Origin: Jiangella ureilytica
GTDB lineage: Bacteria > Actinomycetota > Actinomycetes > Jiangellales > Jiangellaceae
NCBI RefSeq assembly: GCF_004348545.1
Contig: NZ_SMKL01000015.1
Span: 39,225-103,224, forward strand
Direction of reading: 5' to 3'
DNA: 64,000 nucleotides
Positions 52,601 to 59,584 of this stretch are shown here, piece after piece. A program made the translations under genes and the position numbers. The notes beneath the pieces are model-generated. The model worked only from the letters and a program-made list of their open reading frames with translations. It was not told the DNA's origin and made no database searches. Every line of letters begins with the position of its first letter. The stretch's first letter is position 1.

Positions 52601-53375
52601 TGTCGAGCAGCGACCGGTGCAGCCGCGCGGTCTCGGCCGGCTGCTGGCCGAACGCCCGGACCACACGGACGCCCGTGACGGCCTCTTCGACCCGGGAGGT
52701 CATCTCCGCCTCGCGGTCCTGGGCGTCCCAGCCGGCCGCGTACACCTGGCGGCGCTGCCGGTTGGTCACCACGAACACGACGACGATGACGGCGACGACC
52801 AGCGTGGCCACCAGCGGCGACAACAGGAACATGACGACGACCGCGAGCAATGACGACACCAGCGTGGCGGCGACCTGCGGGATCCAGCTCAGCAGCATGA
52901 GCACGTAGCGCAGGTCGCCGCTGATGCGCGACACCAGCTGGCCGCTCTGCAGCTGCGCGTGGCCGGTGAAGTCGAGCCGCTGCAGCGTGTCGTACACGTC
53001 GCGGCGCAGGTCGTCCTGGATGCGGAAGGCGGTCTTGCCGCCCGTGTAGCGCCACCAGCTCGACAGCACGAAGCGGGCGACGGCCAGGCCGGCGAGCAGC
53101 AGGATCATCGGCATGAGCGGAGCGGTCCGCTCGGTGATCGCGTCGTCGACGACGCGACCCTGGAGGACGGGAACGGCGGCGACGGTGACCGCCCAGGCCA
53201 GCGCGACGACGACCGAGACGATCAGCGTGCCGCGGTGGCCGAGGAGGTAGGGGGCGAGCCGGCGGAACGTGCCGGGCGGCTGTGACGGCTCGGCTGAGGC
53301 GACGGCGGGCGCCGGCGTTGACGGCCGGCTGGAGGACTGATCTGAGGGACGCGCGGACACGGTGCGGCTGGGCAC
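49647..53375 (-). CDS. Fused asymmetric ABC exporter (Rv0194-like, TMD-NBD-TMD-NBD)
   Basis: A 1242-residue protein that fuses two type IV ABC exporter halves: TMD1 (about 45-335), NBD1 (about 370-605), TMD2 (about 690-985), NBD2 (about 1010-1235). NBD1 has Walker A GPSGCGKS (Lys407) and signature LSGGQRQR, but Walker B reads LLLDD (Asp530 for the catalytic Glu) and the switch His is Tyr561 (VAYREST). NBD2 has Lys1051, Glu1174 in LILDEAT and His1205 in VTHRPQS, but signature LSAGQ. This is one canonical and one degenerate ATP site, as in heterodimeric multidrug exporters. Confidence 0.93.
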   Translation of the reverse strand: MPSRTVSARPSDQSSSRPSTPAPAVASAEPSQPPGTFRRLAPYLLGHRGTLIVSVVVALAWAVTVAAVPVLQGRVVDDAITERTAPLMPMILLLAGLAVARFVLSSWWRYTGGKTAFRIQDDLRRDVYDTLQRLDFTGHAQLQSGQLVSRISGDLRYVLMLLSWIPQVAATLVSSLLAVVVMFLLSPLVATLVVAVIVVVFVVTNRQRRQVYAAGWDAQDREAEMTSRVEEAVTGVRVVRAFGQQPAETARLHRSLLDMFGARVRAVRLRAPFMASLQGAPLFGQVLVLLAGGLLVIEGHLTIGVFLACTGYLAELIGAARVAGMVLTNAPLCRAATERVGELLDLQAEITEPLRPVDVRERGGAVSFHKVRFAYADGDGHQVLREFTLDVRPGETVALVGPSGCGKSTALSMLPRFFDADAGTVTVDGIDTRRWSLPELRRRIGVVFENSFLFSDTIAANIAYGKPDASLDEIRAAARAAAADEFVEALPDGYDTVVGEQGITLSGGQRQRVALARALLSEPDILLLDDATSSVDVKVEERIHANLEPFLAARTVLLVAYRESTLRLADRVVLVDDGRVVDEGGHAELLERNDLYRDLFGDGAGTDATADRPADLMSHARAGRFEATASAWESRQDATGSLPGVQLAVPPAVAARIAALPPTADPPGVDLERESGARGPLRMASFLRPYIGGLLVGLALVVLEAAITLVNPMLVQRAVDDGMRAGSESALLWVCVAAAVLVALLWLDQRTGYLWTTRSTERLLLAMRVRIFGQLQRLGIDFYDRTQAGRVMTRMTSDVDAIAQLFQVGLINAIVSVATFAGMTLVVLALDPMLALVVLGVVPFAGAVTWWYRLRASVAYDDARELLSSLNADVQESMAGIRVTHAFRREAVNLGRFAGLGRRYVDASLRGLYATSVYVAAIELLSVLAIAAVLWVGAQRIEAGTLALGTLIAFLLYLAQVFAPVQQLSAVFDVYQRARTGLVRVRALLALETSTRVRPDAAPVDHVAGDLRFERVRLRYASAATDALRDVDLHVPAGQRVAFVGRTGAGKSTLSKLIARFYDPTDGTVLVDGRPLDGLDVTSYRRHLGYVPQEPFLFSRTIRENIAYARPDASDAEVEAAARAVGAHEFITRLPGGYHHVVAERGRSLSAGQRQLVCLARALLGDPSILILDEATSNLDLASERKVNQAMRVASAGRTTIVVTHRPQSLHWVDRVIEIADGRIATDEPAPHYVARVLSRAS

Positions 53376-53626
53376 AGGGATCTCCCGAGGCAGCGGGTCG
53401 GATTGGCGGACACCCCGAACGGGGCCGCCGAGAAGCCTACGCCCGGGTGGTGACGTGGATCAACGGTCCGGAGCGAGTTCGCGATCTCGAGGCCGGCCGG
53501 AAGCTCGACCGCCGGCACGTCGGGCACCACCATCCGGGTTCTCCCGTTCTGCTCAGCGTCGCACTCGTGTTCGGCATGCCGCCACTCGTGACCCCTGGGC
53601 CGAACGGCGGTTTCTCGGATCCACAC

Positions 53627-53652
53627 CCATCCGGGCCACGCACCGCGCCGAA
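53627..53652 (+). promoter_or_regulatory. SigK-type promoter for the molybdopterin oxidoreductase operon
   Basis: CCATCC at 53627-53632, 15 bases, then CCGAAC at 53648-53653 (or 16 bases to CGAAC). The -10 ends 7 bases before the ATG at 53661. The pattern fits the mycobacterial SigK promoter as I recall it (CCATCC ... CCGAAT). The rest of the 285-base gap to the divergent ABC gene holds a TAGGCT box facing the ABC gene at about 53435 and a short CCCCG-AA-CGGGG palindrome. Confidence 0.6.
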
Positions 53653-53660
53653 CACCGGGC

Positions 53661-55232
53661 ATGACCGCGACGACGCACCGCTGGCGCACCCGGGGCCCGG
53701 CCGCTCTAGCCGGGATCGCGGCGGGCGGGCTGACGCTGGGCGCCGGTGAGCTGGTCGCGGCGCTGGTGGTCGAGCCGGCCGCCGCACCGTTCCTGGCCGT
53801 CGGCAACACGTTCGTCGACCTCACGCCGGAGTGGCTGAAGAGCTTCGCCATCCGCACGTTCGGCGAGAACGACAAGCAGGTCCTGCTGGCCGGCATGGCG
53901 GTCGTCCTGCTGGTCGTCTCGGCGGCCGGTGGGCTGCTGGAGCTGTGGCGACGCTGGGCCGGCGTGACGGTGCTGGCCGTGCTCGGCGCGGTCGCCGTCG
54001 CCGCTGCCCTGAACCGTCCGGCGGCCACCGCGGCCTGGGCGCTGCCCACCGCCGCGGGTGCCGTCGCCGGAGCCGCCGCGCTCACTCTGCTGGCGGGCCG
54101 GCTCCGAGCCCGCGCGGCGGATGCGGACCCGATGGTCTCGGGGGAATCCGTATCGGCCGCGCGGCCGCCACGCCGCCAGGTCCTGCTGCTGACGGCGGCC
54201 GTCGCGGGGCTGGCCGTGGTCACGGCTCTCGGTGGCCGGCGGTTCGGGCAGACGCTCGCCGAGGTCCGAGATGCCCGCGCCGCGCTGCGGCTGCCGTCGC
54301 CGGCCGACCCGGCGCCCGCGGTCCCGGCAGGCGTCGAGGTCGACGTCGAGGGCAGGACGCCGTTCCGGACCCCGAACCGCGACTTCTACCGCGTCGACAC
54401 CGCGCTCGACGTGCCCAAGGTCGTCCCCGACGAGTGGCGCCTGCGCATCCACGGGCTGGTCGAGCGCGAGGTGGAGCTGGACTTCGACGAGCTCCTCGGG
54501 CTGGACCTGGTGGAGCGGATGATCACGCTGACCTGCGTCTCGAACGAGGTCGGCGGCGAGCTGGCCGGCAACGCCGTCTGGCTCGGCTACCCGCTGGCCG
54601 GCCTGCTGGCCCGGGCGAACCCGGCCGGCGATGCCGACATGCTGCTCTCGACCAGCGTCGACGGGTTCACGGCGAGCACGCCGCTCGACATCGTCACCGA
54701 CGGGCGCGACGCGCTGCTGGCCATCGGCATGAACGGCGAGCCGCTGCCGGTGGAGCACGGCTTCCCGGCCCGGCTCGTGGTGCCCGGCCTGTACGGCTAC
54801 GTATCGGCGACGAAGTGGGTGACCGACCTCGAGCTCACCCGGTTCGACCGCGCCACCGCCTACTGGACCGACCGCGGCTGGGCGGCGAAGGCGCCGATCA
54901 AGACGGCGTCGCGCATCGACGTGCCCGGCTCGTTCGCCGAGGTACCCGCCGGGCGCACCGTCGTCGCCGGGACGGCCTGGGCGCAGCACCGCGGCGTGCG
55001 GTCGGTCGAGGTGCGGGTCGACGACGGCGACTGGCAGGCCGCCGAGCTCGCCGACGAGGCTTCGATCGACACCTGGCGCCAGTGGTTCTGGGCGTGGGAC
55101 GCCGAGCCGGGCAACCACACCCTGCGGGTCCGTGCGACCGACGGCTCGGGCGAAATCCAGACCGCCGAGCAGGCGCCGCCGTTCCCGGACGGATCGAGCG
55201 GCTGGCATTCGGTGGTGGTGCGCGTGAGCTGA
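53661..55232 (+). CDS. Membrane-bound molybdopterin-dependent oxidoreductase (sulfite oxidase family)
   Basis: A 523-residue protein with four to five N-terminal membrane helices (about 13-165) and a further helix near 175-195. An extracytoplasmic sulfite-oxidase fold follows: [18 protein letters not shown], the Mo-ligand Cys in [13 protein letters not shown] (about residue 293), [19 protein letters not shown] and a C-terminal Mo-co dimerisation domain with VRVDDGDWQ and WRQWFWAWD. The likely role is periplasmic repair or oxidation of sulfur compounds. It precedes a fasciclin lipoprotein gene by 73 bases and has a SigK-type promoter. Confidence 0.9.
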   Translation: MTATTHRWRTRGPAALAGIAAGGLTLGAGELVAALVVEPAAAPFLAVGNTFVDLTPEWLKSFAIRTFGENDKQVLLAGMAVVLLVVSAAGGLLELWRRWAGVTVLAVLGAVAVAAALNRPAATAAWALPTAAGAVAGAAALTLLAGRLRARAADADPMVSGESVSAARPPRRQVLLLTAAVAGLAVVTALGGRRFGQTLAEVRDARAALRLPSPADPAPAVPAGVEVDVEGRTPFRTPNRDFYRVDTALDVPKVVPDEWRLRIHGLVEREVELDFDELLGLDLVERMITLTCVSNEVGGELAGNAVWLGYPLAGLLARANPAGDADMLLSTSVDGFTASTPLDIVTDGRDALLAIGMNGEPLPVEHGFPARLVVPGLYGYVSATKWVTDLELTRFDRATAYWTDRGWAAKAPIKTASRIDVPGSFAEVPAGRTVVAGTAWAQHRGVRSVEVRVDDGDWQAAELADEASIDTWRQWFWAWDAEPGNHTLRVRATDGSGEIQTAEQAPPFPDGSSGWHSVVVRVS

Positions 55233-55242
55233 GACGGAGCAC

Positions 55243-55269
55243 CACCGAGCACACCGAGCACACCGAGCA
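55243..55269. repeat. Three tandem copies of CACCGAGCA
   Basis: A perfect 9-bp repeat, three copies with no spacer, in the gap between the oxidoreductase and fasciclin genes. Likely replication slippage, but it may change the spacing of a leader. Confidence 0.8.
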
Positions 55270-55305
55270 CCTTCCAAGTCCCCACACGATCGACAGGAAA
55301 CCCTC

Positions 55306-55998
55306 ATGACACTTCTGACCAGGCGAGCCCCCGTCCTCCTCGCGACGGCGGCCGCCCTCACCCTGACCCTCTCCGCCTGTAGCGACGACGGCGGCGAGGC
55401 GACCACCGGCGGCGGCACCACCGCCGCGCCCGAGGACGGCTCCGCGATGGAGACGCCCGAGGACGAGGAGAGCACTCCGGCCGACGAGACGACCGGGGAG
55501 GCCATGGCCGGCCCGGTCGGCCCGGGCTGCGCCGACTACGCCGCCCAGGTCCCCGACGGCGAGGGCTCGGTCGAGGGCATGTCCGACGACCCGGTCGCCG
55601 TGGCCGCGTCGAACAACCCGATCCTCACCACGCTGGTCTCGGCGGTGTCCGGGGAGCTCAACCCGCGGGTGAACCTCGTCGACACCCTCAACGGCGGCGA
55701 GTTCACCGTGTTCGCGCCGATCGACGACGCGTTCGCCGCGGTCGACCCGGCCACGCTGAGCACCCTGTCCACCGATGCCGACCTGCTGACGACGGTGCTG
55801 ACGTACCACGTGGTGCCCGGCCAGCTGACGCCCGACCAGGTGATCGGCGAGCAGACGACGGTGCAGGGCGCGCCCGTGACCGTCGCCGGCACGCCCGACG
55901 CGATGACCGTCAACGACGCGAGCGTCGTCTGCGGCGGCGTCACGACGGCCAACGCCACCGTCTACCTCATCGACGGCGTCCTGATGCCGCCGATGTGA
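55306..55998 (+). CDS. Fasciclin-domain lipoprotein (MPT70/MPT83-like)
   Basis: A 230-residue exported lipoprotein. The signal has lipobox LSAC (Cys about residue 25), then a long acidic Thr/Glu/Gly linker, and one fasciclin domain from about 98: [35 protein letters not shown] (FAS1 H1 box), [11 protein letters not shown] and a last [14 protein letters not shown]70 and MPT83 of M. tuberculosis are SigK targets of this type. The gene follows the oxidoreductase in the same direction, near sigK. Confidence 0.92.
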   Translation: MTLLTRRAPVLLATAAALTLTLSACSDDGGEATTGGGTTAAPEDGSAMETPEDEESTPADETTGEAMAGPVGPGCADYAAQVPDGEGSVEGMSDDPVAVAASNNPILTTLVSAVSGELNPRVNLVDTLNGGEFTVFAPIDDAFAAVDPATLSTLSTDADLLTTVLTYHVVPGQLTPDQVIGEQTTVQGAPVTVAGTPDAMTVNDASVVCGGVTTANATVYLIDGVLMPPM

Positions 55999-56154
55999 GA
56001 CCCGCGGCGGTGGTGAGCAGACCCCAGCCGCCGGCCACGAGCGCGGCGTTGCGCCGTGCCCGGGCCGACGGCAGGGTCTGTCCGAAGGCGACGGCGCCGG
56101 CATCGCGCGCCGGAGGCGGCGGGCAGCCCTCCCACCACACGAACGGGCCAGATC

Positions 56155-56337
56155 ATGGCGGGCCATCCCTCCTCGTCGGTCCCGGGGCAGCACCCGATCC
56201 TGTTCCGGGCGCAGATCGCCTTCCTGGTCGCGTTCGGTGTCCTGCTCGACACGTTCGTCGTGCGGTCCCTGCTGGTCCCCGCCCTCGCGTACGACATCGG
56301 GTCCCGCATCTGGTGGCCCCGCCGAGGCGGCCGTTAG
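56155..56337 (+). pseudogene. Remnant: C-terminal end of an MMPL exporter
   Basis: Sixty codons whose last 45 read ILFRAQIAFLVAFGVLLDTF and continue to a WWPRR end, which is the last membrane helix and tail of MMPL transporters. The N-terminal 800 or so residues are absent, and the DNA before it (55999-56154) shows no MMPL likeness in any frame. It overlaps the convergent SDR gene by 4 bases. It is probably the leftover of a deletion. Confidence 0.8.
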
Positions 56338-57782
56338 CGCAAGGCGGTGCGGACGATGTTGCGCGCCATGCCGCCGAAGATGACGCCGTGGAACGGCCAC
56401 AACATCCACCAGTAGAGCTGGCCGGTCAGCCCGCGCGGCACGAACACCGCACGCTGGCCGTAGAGGGAGCCGTCGCCGTCGGGGGTGACGGTCAGCTCGA
56501 GCCAGGCGCTTCCCGGCACCTTCATCTCGGCGCGCAGCCGCAGCAGCCGGCCGCGCTCGATCGCCTCGACCCGCCACCAGTCCAGTGCCTCGCCGAGATG
56601 CAGCCGGGCCGGGTCGCGGCGGCCGCGGCGCAGCCCGACCCCGCCGGCCAGCCGGTCGGCCCAGCCGCGCACCGCCCAGGCCAGCGGGAACGAGTACCAG
56701 CCGTTCTGGCCGCCGATCCCCTCGACGACGCGCCACAGGCGTTCCGGAGGGACGGCGCAATGCACCGTCCGCTGGTCCACCCGCACCGAGCCACCGGACC
56801 AGGACGGGTCGCTGGGCAGCGAGTCCGACGGCGCACCGGCGGGCGACGCGGCGGACCAGTGGCTCTCGACCTCGCCGTCGCGCATGCGGGCCAATGCCAG
56901 CTCGACCGCTCGCTCGTATGGCGTCGGGTCGACCGGCTCCGGGAGCAGGTCGCGCAGGTCGTCCTCGGTGCAGACGGCCTCGTGTTCCAGCGACTCGATC
57001 AGCGGGACGGCGAGGGAGCGAGGCACCGGCGTCACCAGGTTGACCCACTGCGCGGACAGCCACGGCGTCAGCAGTGGGACCGGCACGATGACCCGCCGCG
57101 GCAGCCCGGCGACCCGGGCGTAGCCGCGCATCATGTCCGCGTAGGTCAGCACGTCCGGGCCGCCGATGTCGAAGGTCCGGTTCGGCTCGCCCGGCAGGCT
57201 CGTGGCCGCGACCAGGTGGGCGAGCACGTCGCGGATCGCGATGGGCTGGGTGCGGGTGTGCACCCAGCGCGGCGTGACGCTGACCGGCAGCCGTTCGGTG
57301 AGGTAGCGCAGCATCTCGAAGCTGGCCGAGCCGGACCCGATGACGACCCCGGCCTGCAGCACGACCGCCGGCACCGGGCCGTCGAGGAAGATCCGGCCGA
57401 CCTCCGTGCGCGACGCCAGGTGGTCGGAGAGCCCGGCGGTGACCGGCGGGTGCAGCCCGCCCAGGTAGACCACCCGGCCCACCCCGGCGTCGGCGGCCGC
57501 CGCTGCCACCGTCGTCGCCGCCCTCCGGTCGGTCTCGGCGAAGCCGCGCGAGGTCAGCGAGTGCACGAGGTAGTGCACCACGTCGACCTCGGCCATGGCG
57601 GGGTCGAGGCTCTCGCGGTCCAGCACGTCGCCGCGCACGACCTCGACCTCGCCGGCCCAGGGCTGGTCGCGCAGCTTGCCGGGGTCGCGGGCCAGGCAGC
57701 GGACGGTGTGCCCGGCGGCGACCAGGCGTGGGACCAGGCGGCTGCCGATGTAGCCGGTCGCGCCGGCGACGAGAACCCTCAT
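56334..57782 (-). CDS. SDR-family NAD(P)-binding protein with C-terminal DUF2867 domain
   Basis: A 482-residue protein. The N-terminal atypical SDR (about 1-300) has VLVAGATGYIGSRLVPRLVA, VHYLVHSL, VYLGGLHPP and TRTQPIAIRDVLAHLVAA. The C-terminal DUF2867 part (about 330-482) includes VEGIGGQNGWYSFPLAWAVR and LYWWMLWPFHGVIFGGMARN, with two short hydrophobic stretches that may touch the membrane. In actinobacteria it commonly neighbours photolyase and sigma factor genes. A SigK-type promoter precedes the ATG by 7 bases. Confidence 0.9.
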   Translation of the reverse strand: MRVLVAGATGYIGSRLVPRLVAAGHTVRCLARDPGKLRDQPWAGEVEVVRGDVLDRESLDPAMAEVDVVHYLVHSLTSRGFAETDRRAATTVAAAAADAGVGRVVYLGGLHPPVTAGLSDHLASRTEVGRIFLDGPVPAVVLQAGVVIGSGSASFEMLRYLTERLPVSVTPRWVHTRTQPIAIRDVLAHLVAATSLPGEPNRTFDIGGPDVLTYADMMRGYARVAGLPRRVIVPVPLLTPWLSAQWVNLVTPVPRSLAVPLIESLEHEAVCTEDDLRDLLPEPVDPTPYERAVELALARMRDGEVESHWSAASPAGAPSDSLPSDPSWSGGSVRVDQRTVHCAVPPERLWRVVEGIGGQNGWYSFPLAWAVRGWADRLAGGVGLRRGRRDPARLHLGEALDWWRVEAIERGRLLRLRAEMKVPGSAWLELTVTPDGDGSLYGQRAVFVPRGLTGQLYWWMLWPFHGVIFGGMARNIVRTALR

Positions 57783-57789
57783 GTCCGGG

Positions 57790-57816
57790 ATTCGTACCCA
57801 TCCGGGCCGCGGATGG
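57790..57816 (-). promoter_or_regulatory. SigK-type promoter for the SDR-DUF2867 gene
   Basis: On the minus strand CCATCC (57811-57816) is followed after 16 bases by CGAAT (57790-57794), then 7 bases to the ATG. It interlocks with an opposite promoter through the palindrome CCCATCC-GGGCCGC-GGATGGG. Confidence 0.65.
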
Positions 57817-57825
57817 GCATCGAAC
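57798..57825 (+). promoter_or_regulatory. SigK-type promoter facing the photolyase remnant
   Basis: CCATCC at 57798-57803, then 16-17 bases to TCGAAC ending at 57825. It overlaps the minus-strand promoter, forming a bidirectional element. Its original downstream gene now appears truncated. Confidence 0.55.
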
Positions 57826-57864
57826 GACGGGTACGGGGGTGCCGGGACCGACGAGAGGACCGAC

Positions 57865-58050
57865 GTGACCGACGACCGCCGGGCGGCCGTGGTGCCGTTC
57901 ACCCGCGACCTGCGCGTGCACGACCATCCGGCACTGGCCGCCGCGTGTGCGGTCCGCATCGGTGCCGGCCGCGACCAATCCGCACGCACGACGGCCACGA
58001 ACCTCTCGCAGGGCGGTGGGACGATGACGGCGGAGGACGCGGGATGGTGA
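57865..58050 (+). pseudogene. Remnant: N-terminal end of a deoxyribodipyrimidine photolyase
   Basis: Starting at a GTG, about 30 codons read VVPFTRDLRVHDHPALAAAC, the first strand and helix of the photolyase N-terminal domain. After about 57955 the likeness ends and a short frame runs into the sigK start. Photolyases have about 430 or more residues, so this is a fragment, not a gene. Its normal neighbours in actinobacteria include the SDR-DUF2867 gene found on the other side. Confidence 0.75.
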
Positions 58051-58637
58051 CGTTGCGATCGGTGCCGGCGGGTGAGCCGGAACCCGGGCCGGGCGATCGG
58101 CTCGGCCGGCTGCTCGACCGTTGCGCACGGGGCGATCACGCCGCGTTCGAGCAGGTCTACGACGCCATGGCCGGTCCCGTGCTGGGCATCGCGACCACGG
58201 TGGTGCGCAACCGGGCGCTGGCCGAAGAGGTCGCGCAGGACGTCCTGGTCGAGGTGTGGCGCACGTCGTCGCGCTACCAGGCCGACCGCGGCAGCGCTCG
58301 CGGCTGGATCATGACCATCGCGCACCGCCGCGCCGTCGACCGGGTCCGTCGCGAGCAGGCCGACAGCGACCGCGACGAGCGGGTGGCGCGACGCGACGAC
58401 GAGCGCCCGTACGACCACGTGGCCGACGAGGTCGAGGCGAACGTCGAGCGCGAGCAGGTGCGCCGTTGCCTGGACTCGCTGACCGGCCTGCAGCGCGAGT
58501 CGGTGGCGCTGGCCTACTACGACGGATACACCTACCGCGAGGTCGCGCAGCTGCTGCACACTCCTCTCGGGACGGTCAAGACGCGGCTGCGCGACGGCCT
58601 GGTCCGGCTGCGCGACTGCATGGGGGTGGGGCGATGA
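58044..58637 (+). CDS. sigK: ECF RNA polymerase sigma factor SigK
   Basis: A 197-residue extracytoplasmic function sigma factor. Region 2 (about 30-100) has CARGDHAAFEQVYDAMAGPV, EEVAQDVLVEVWRTSSRY and RGWIMTIAHRRAVDRVRREQ; region 4 (about 135-190) has LTGLQRESVALAYYDGYTYR and HTPLGTVKTRLRDGLVRLRD. The ATG at 58044 is followed at once by an in-frame GTG. The anti-sigma gene overlaps its stop (ATGA). The name rests on the anti-sigma partner, the fasciclin neighbour and the promoter sites. Confidence 0.9.
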   Translation: MVTLRSVPAGEPEPGPGDRLGRLLDRCARGDHAAFEQVYDAMAGPVLGIATTVVRNRALAEEVAQDVLVEVWRTSSRYQADRGSARGWIMTIAHRRAVDRVRREQADSDRDERVARRDDERPYDHVADEVEANVEREQVRRCLDSLTGLQRESVALAYYDGYTYREVAQLLHTPLGTVKTRLRDGLVRLRDCMGVGR

Positions 58638-59377
58638 GCAGGCCCGCGGACGCCGGCATCCACACGCTGGCCGCGCCGTACGCGCTGCACGCGCTGCCCG
58701 AGGACGAGGCGCGCCGGTTCGAGGCGCACCTGGAGCGCTGCGCCGACTGCCGGGTCGAGGTCGACGAGTTGCGCGAGACCGCCGCCCGGCTGGGCGCGGT
58801 CACCGCCGTCGCGCCGCCGCGGCGCATGCGCGAGGAGGTCCTGGCCCGGGTGGCCGAGGTGCGGCCGCTGCCGCCGCGCACGGCCGGCGGCCCGGCACCG
58901 GTGCTGCGCCGCTGGTGGCCGCGGGTCGCGACCGGCCTGGTCGCGGCGCTGGTGGCCGGCATCGTCGTGCTCGGTATCCGGCTCGACGACGTGCAGGACG
59001 ACCTCGACCGGTCGCAGCAGGTCGGCGCGCAGATGCGTCAGCTGGTCGAGGCCGACGACATGCAGATGATCCGGGTCGGCGAGGACGGCGCGAGCCGGGG
59101 CACCGTGCTGGTGGCGCGGTCGCTCGACGTCGCCGTGTTCATCGGCGACGGCATGGCCCCGGCGCCCGAGGGACATACGTACCAGCTGTGGCTCATGCAC
59201 GAGGACGGACCGGTGGTGTCGGCCGGCGTGCTGGGCAACCCGCCGGACGGCCACGTGGGCCCGGTGACGGCCCGCGGACTGGCCGGCGTGGACCGCATGG
59301 GCATCACCGTGGAGCCCGACGGCGGGTCGCCACAGCCGACCTCGGATCCCGTCATGATGATCGACTTGCCGGCCTGA
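58634..59377 (+). CDS. rskA: Anti-sigma-K factor RskA
   Basis: A 247-residue membrane anti-sigma factor. The cytosolic N-terminus (about 1-85) has an anti-sigma zinc-finger-like motif HLERCADCRVEVDELRE; one membrane helix lies at about 96-115, and the external RskA domain follows with VFIGDGMAPAPEGHTYQLWL and GITVEPDGGSPQPTSDPV. It should hold SigK inactive until cleaved by intramembrane proteolysis. It overlaps sigK by 4 bases. Confidence 0.93.
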   Translation: MSRPADAGIHTLAAPYALHALPEDEARRFEAHLERCADCRVEVDELRETAARLGAVTAVAPPRRMREEVLARVAEVRPLPPRTAGGPAPVLRRWWPRVATGLVAALVAGIVVLGIRLDDVQDDLDRSQQVGAQMRQLVEADDMQMIRVGEDGASRGTVLVARSLDVAVFIGDGMAPAPEGHTYQLWLMHEDGPVVSAGVLGNPPDGHVGPVTARGLAGVDRMGITVEPDGGSPQPTSDPVMMIDLPA

Positions 59378-59436
59378 TCATGGCTCTTGTCACAAGTGGA
59401 TCATGACAATTCGGGTGATATTGGTCAGTTCCGGTA

Positions 59437-59584
59437 TACACTCCGGGCGAAGACGTACCAGGCACTGTTTCGCCTGATGGTCAGGAAACCGCGAGCCTGA
59501 CCTGCCTGGCGATCATGGCGCGGCCCTGCCGTGCCATGGGCCGGGGCGCAGGTCTGTGCGACACCTCGGGGGGAGGCGTCGGCG
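59437..59584 (+). ncRNA. Possible structured 5' leader of the envelope operon
   Basis: A TACACT -10 box (59437-59442) with GTGATA 16 bases upstream implies a leader of about 135 bases. Inside it CCAGGC (59458-59463) can pair with GCCTGG (59504-59509), enclosing a GGTCAGG/CCTGACC hairpin (59479-59502). It matches no riboswitch class that I know. Just before, CTTGT-C-ACAAG forms an 11-bp palindrome at about 59385. A GGGAGG site precedes the ATG at 59585. Confidence 0.45.

Noticed and set aside
55999..56154. A short membrane-protein gene on the minus strand before the MMPL remnant
   Set aside because: A stretch reading RNAALVAGGWGLLTTAAG is hydrophobic, but it has no start context, family likeness or ribosome site.
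56339..57782. A frameshift between the SDR and DUF2867 parts
   Set aside because: The frame is continuous and this two-domain architecture is normal for the family.
57781..58050. A real 89-codon gene starting at ATG 57781
   Set aside because: The first 28 codons coincide with the bidirectional promoter and have no protein likeness; only the photolyase stub from 57865 is recognisable.
54898..58128. Open frame of over 1000 codons on the minus strand across the fasciclin and SDR region
   Set aside because: It runs through three well-supported genes, is Arg/Pro-rich and lacks any domain signature.
59437..59584. Assigning the leader to a c-di-AMP, c-di-GMP, cobalamin, SAM or TPP riboswitch
   Set aside because: None of the conserved core sequences of those classes is visible.
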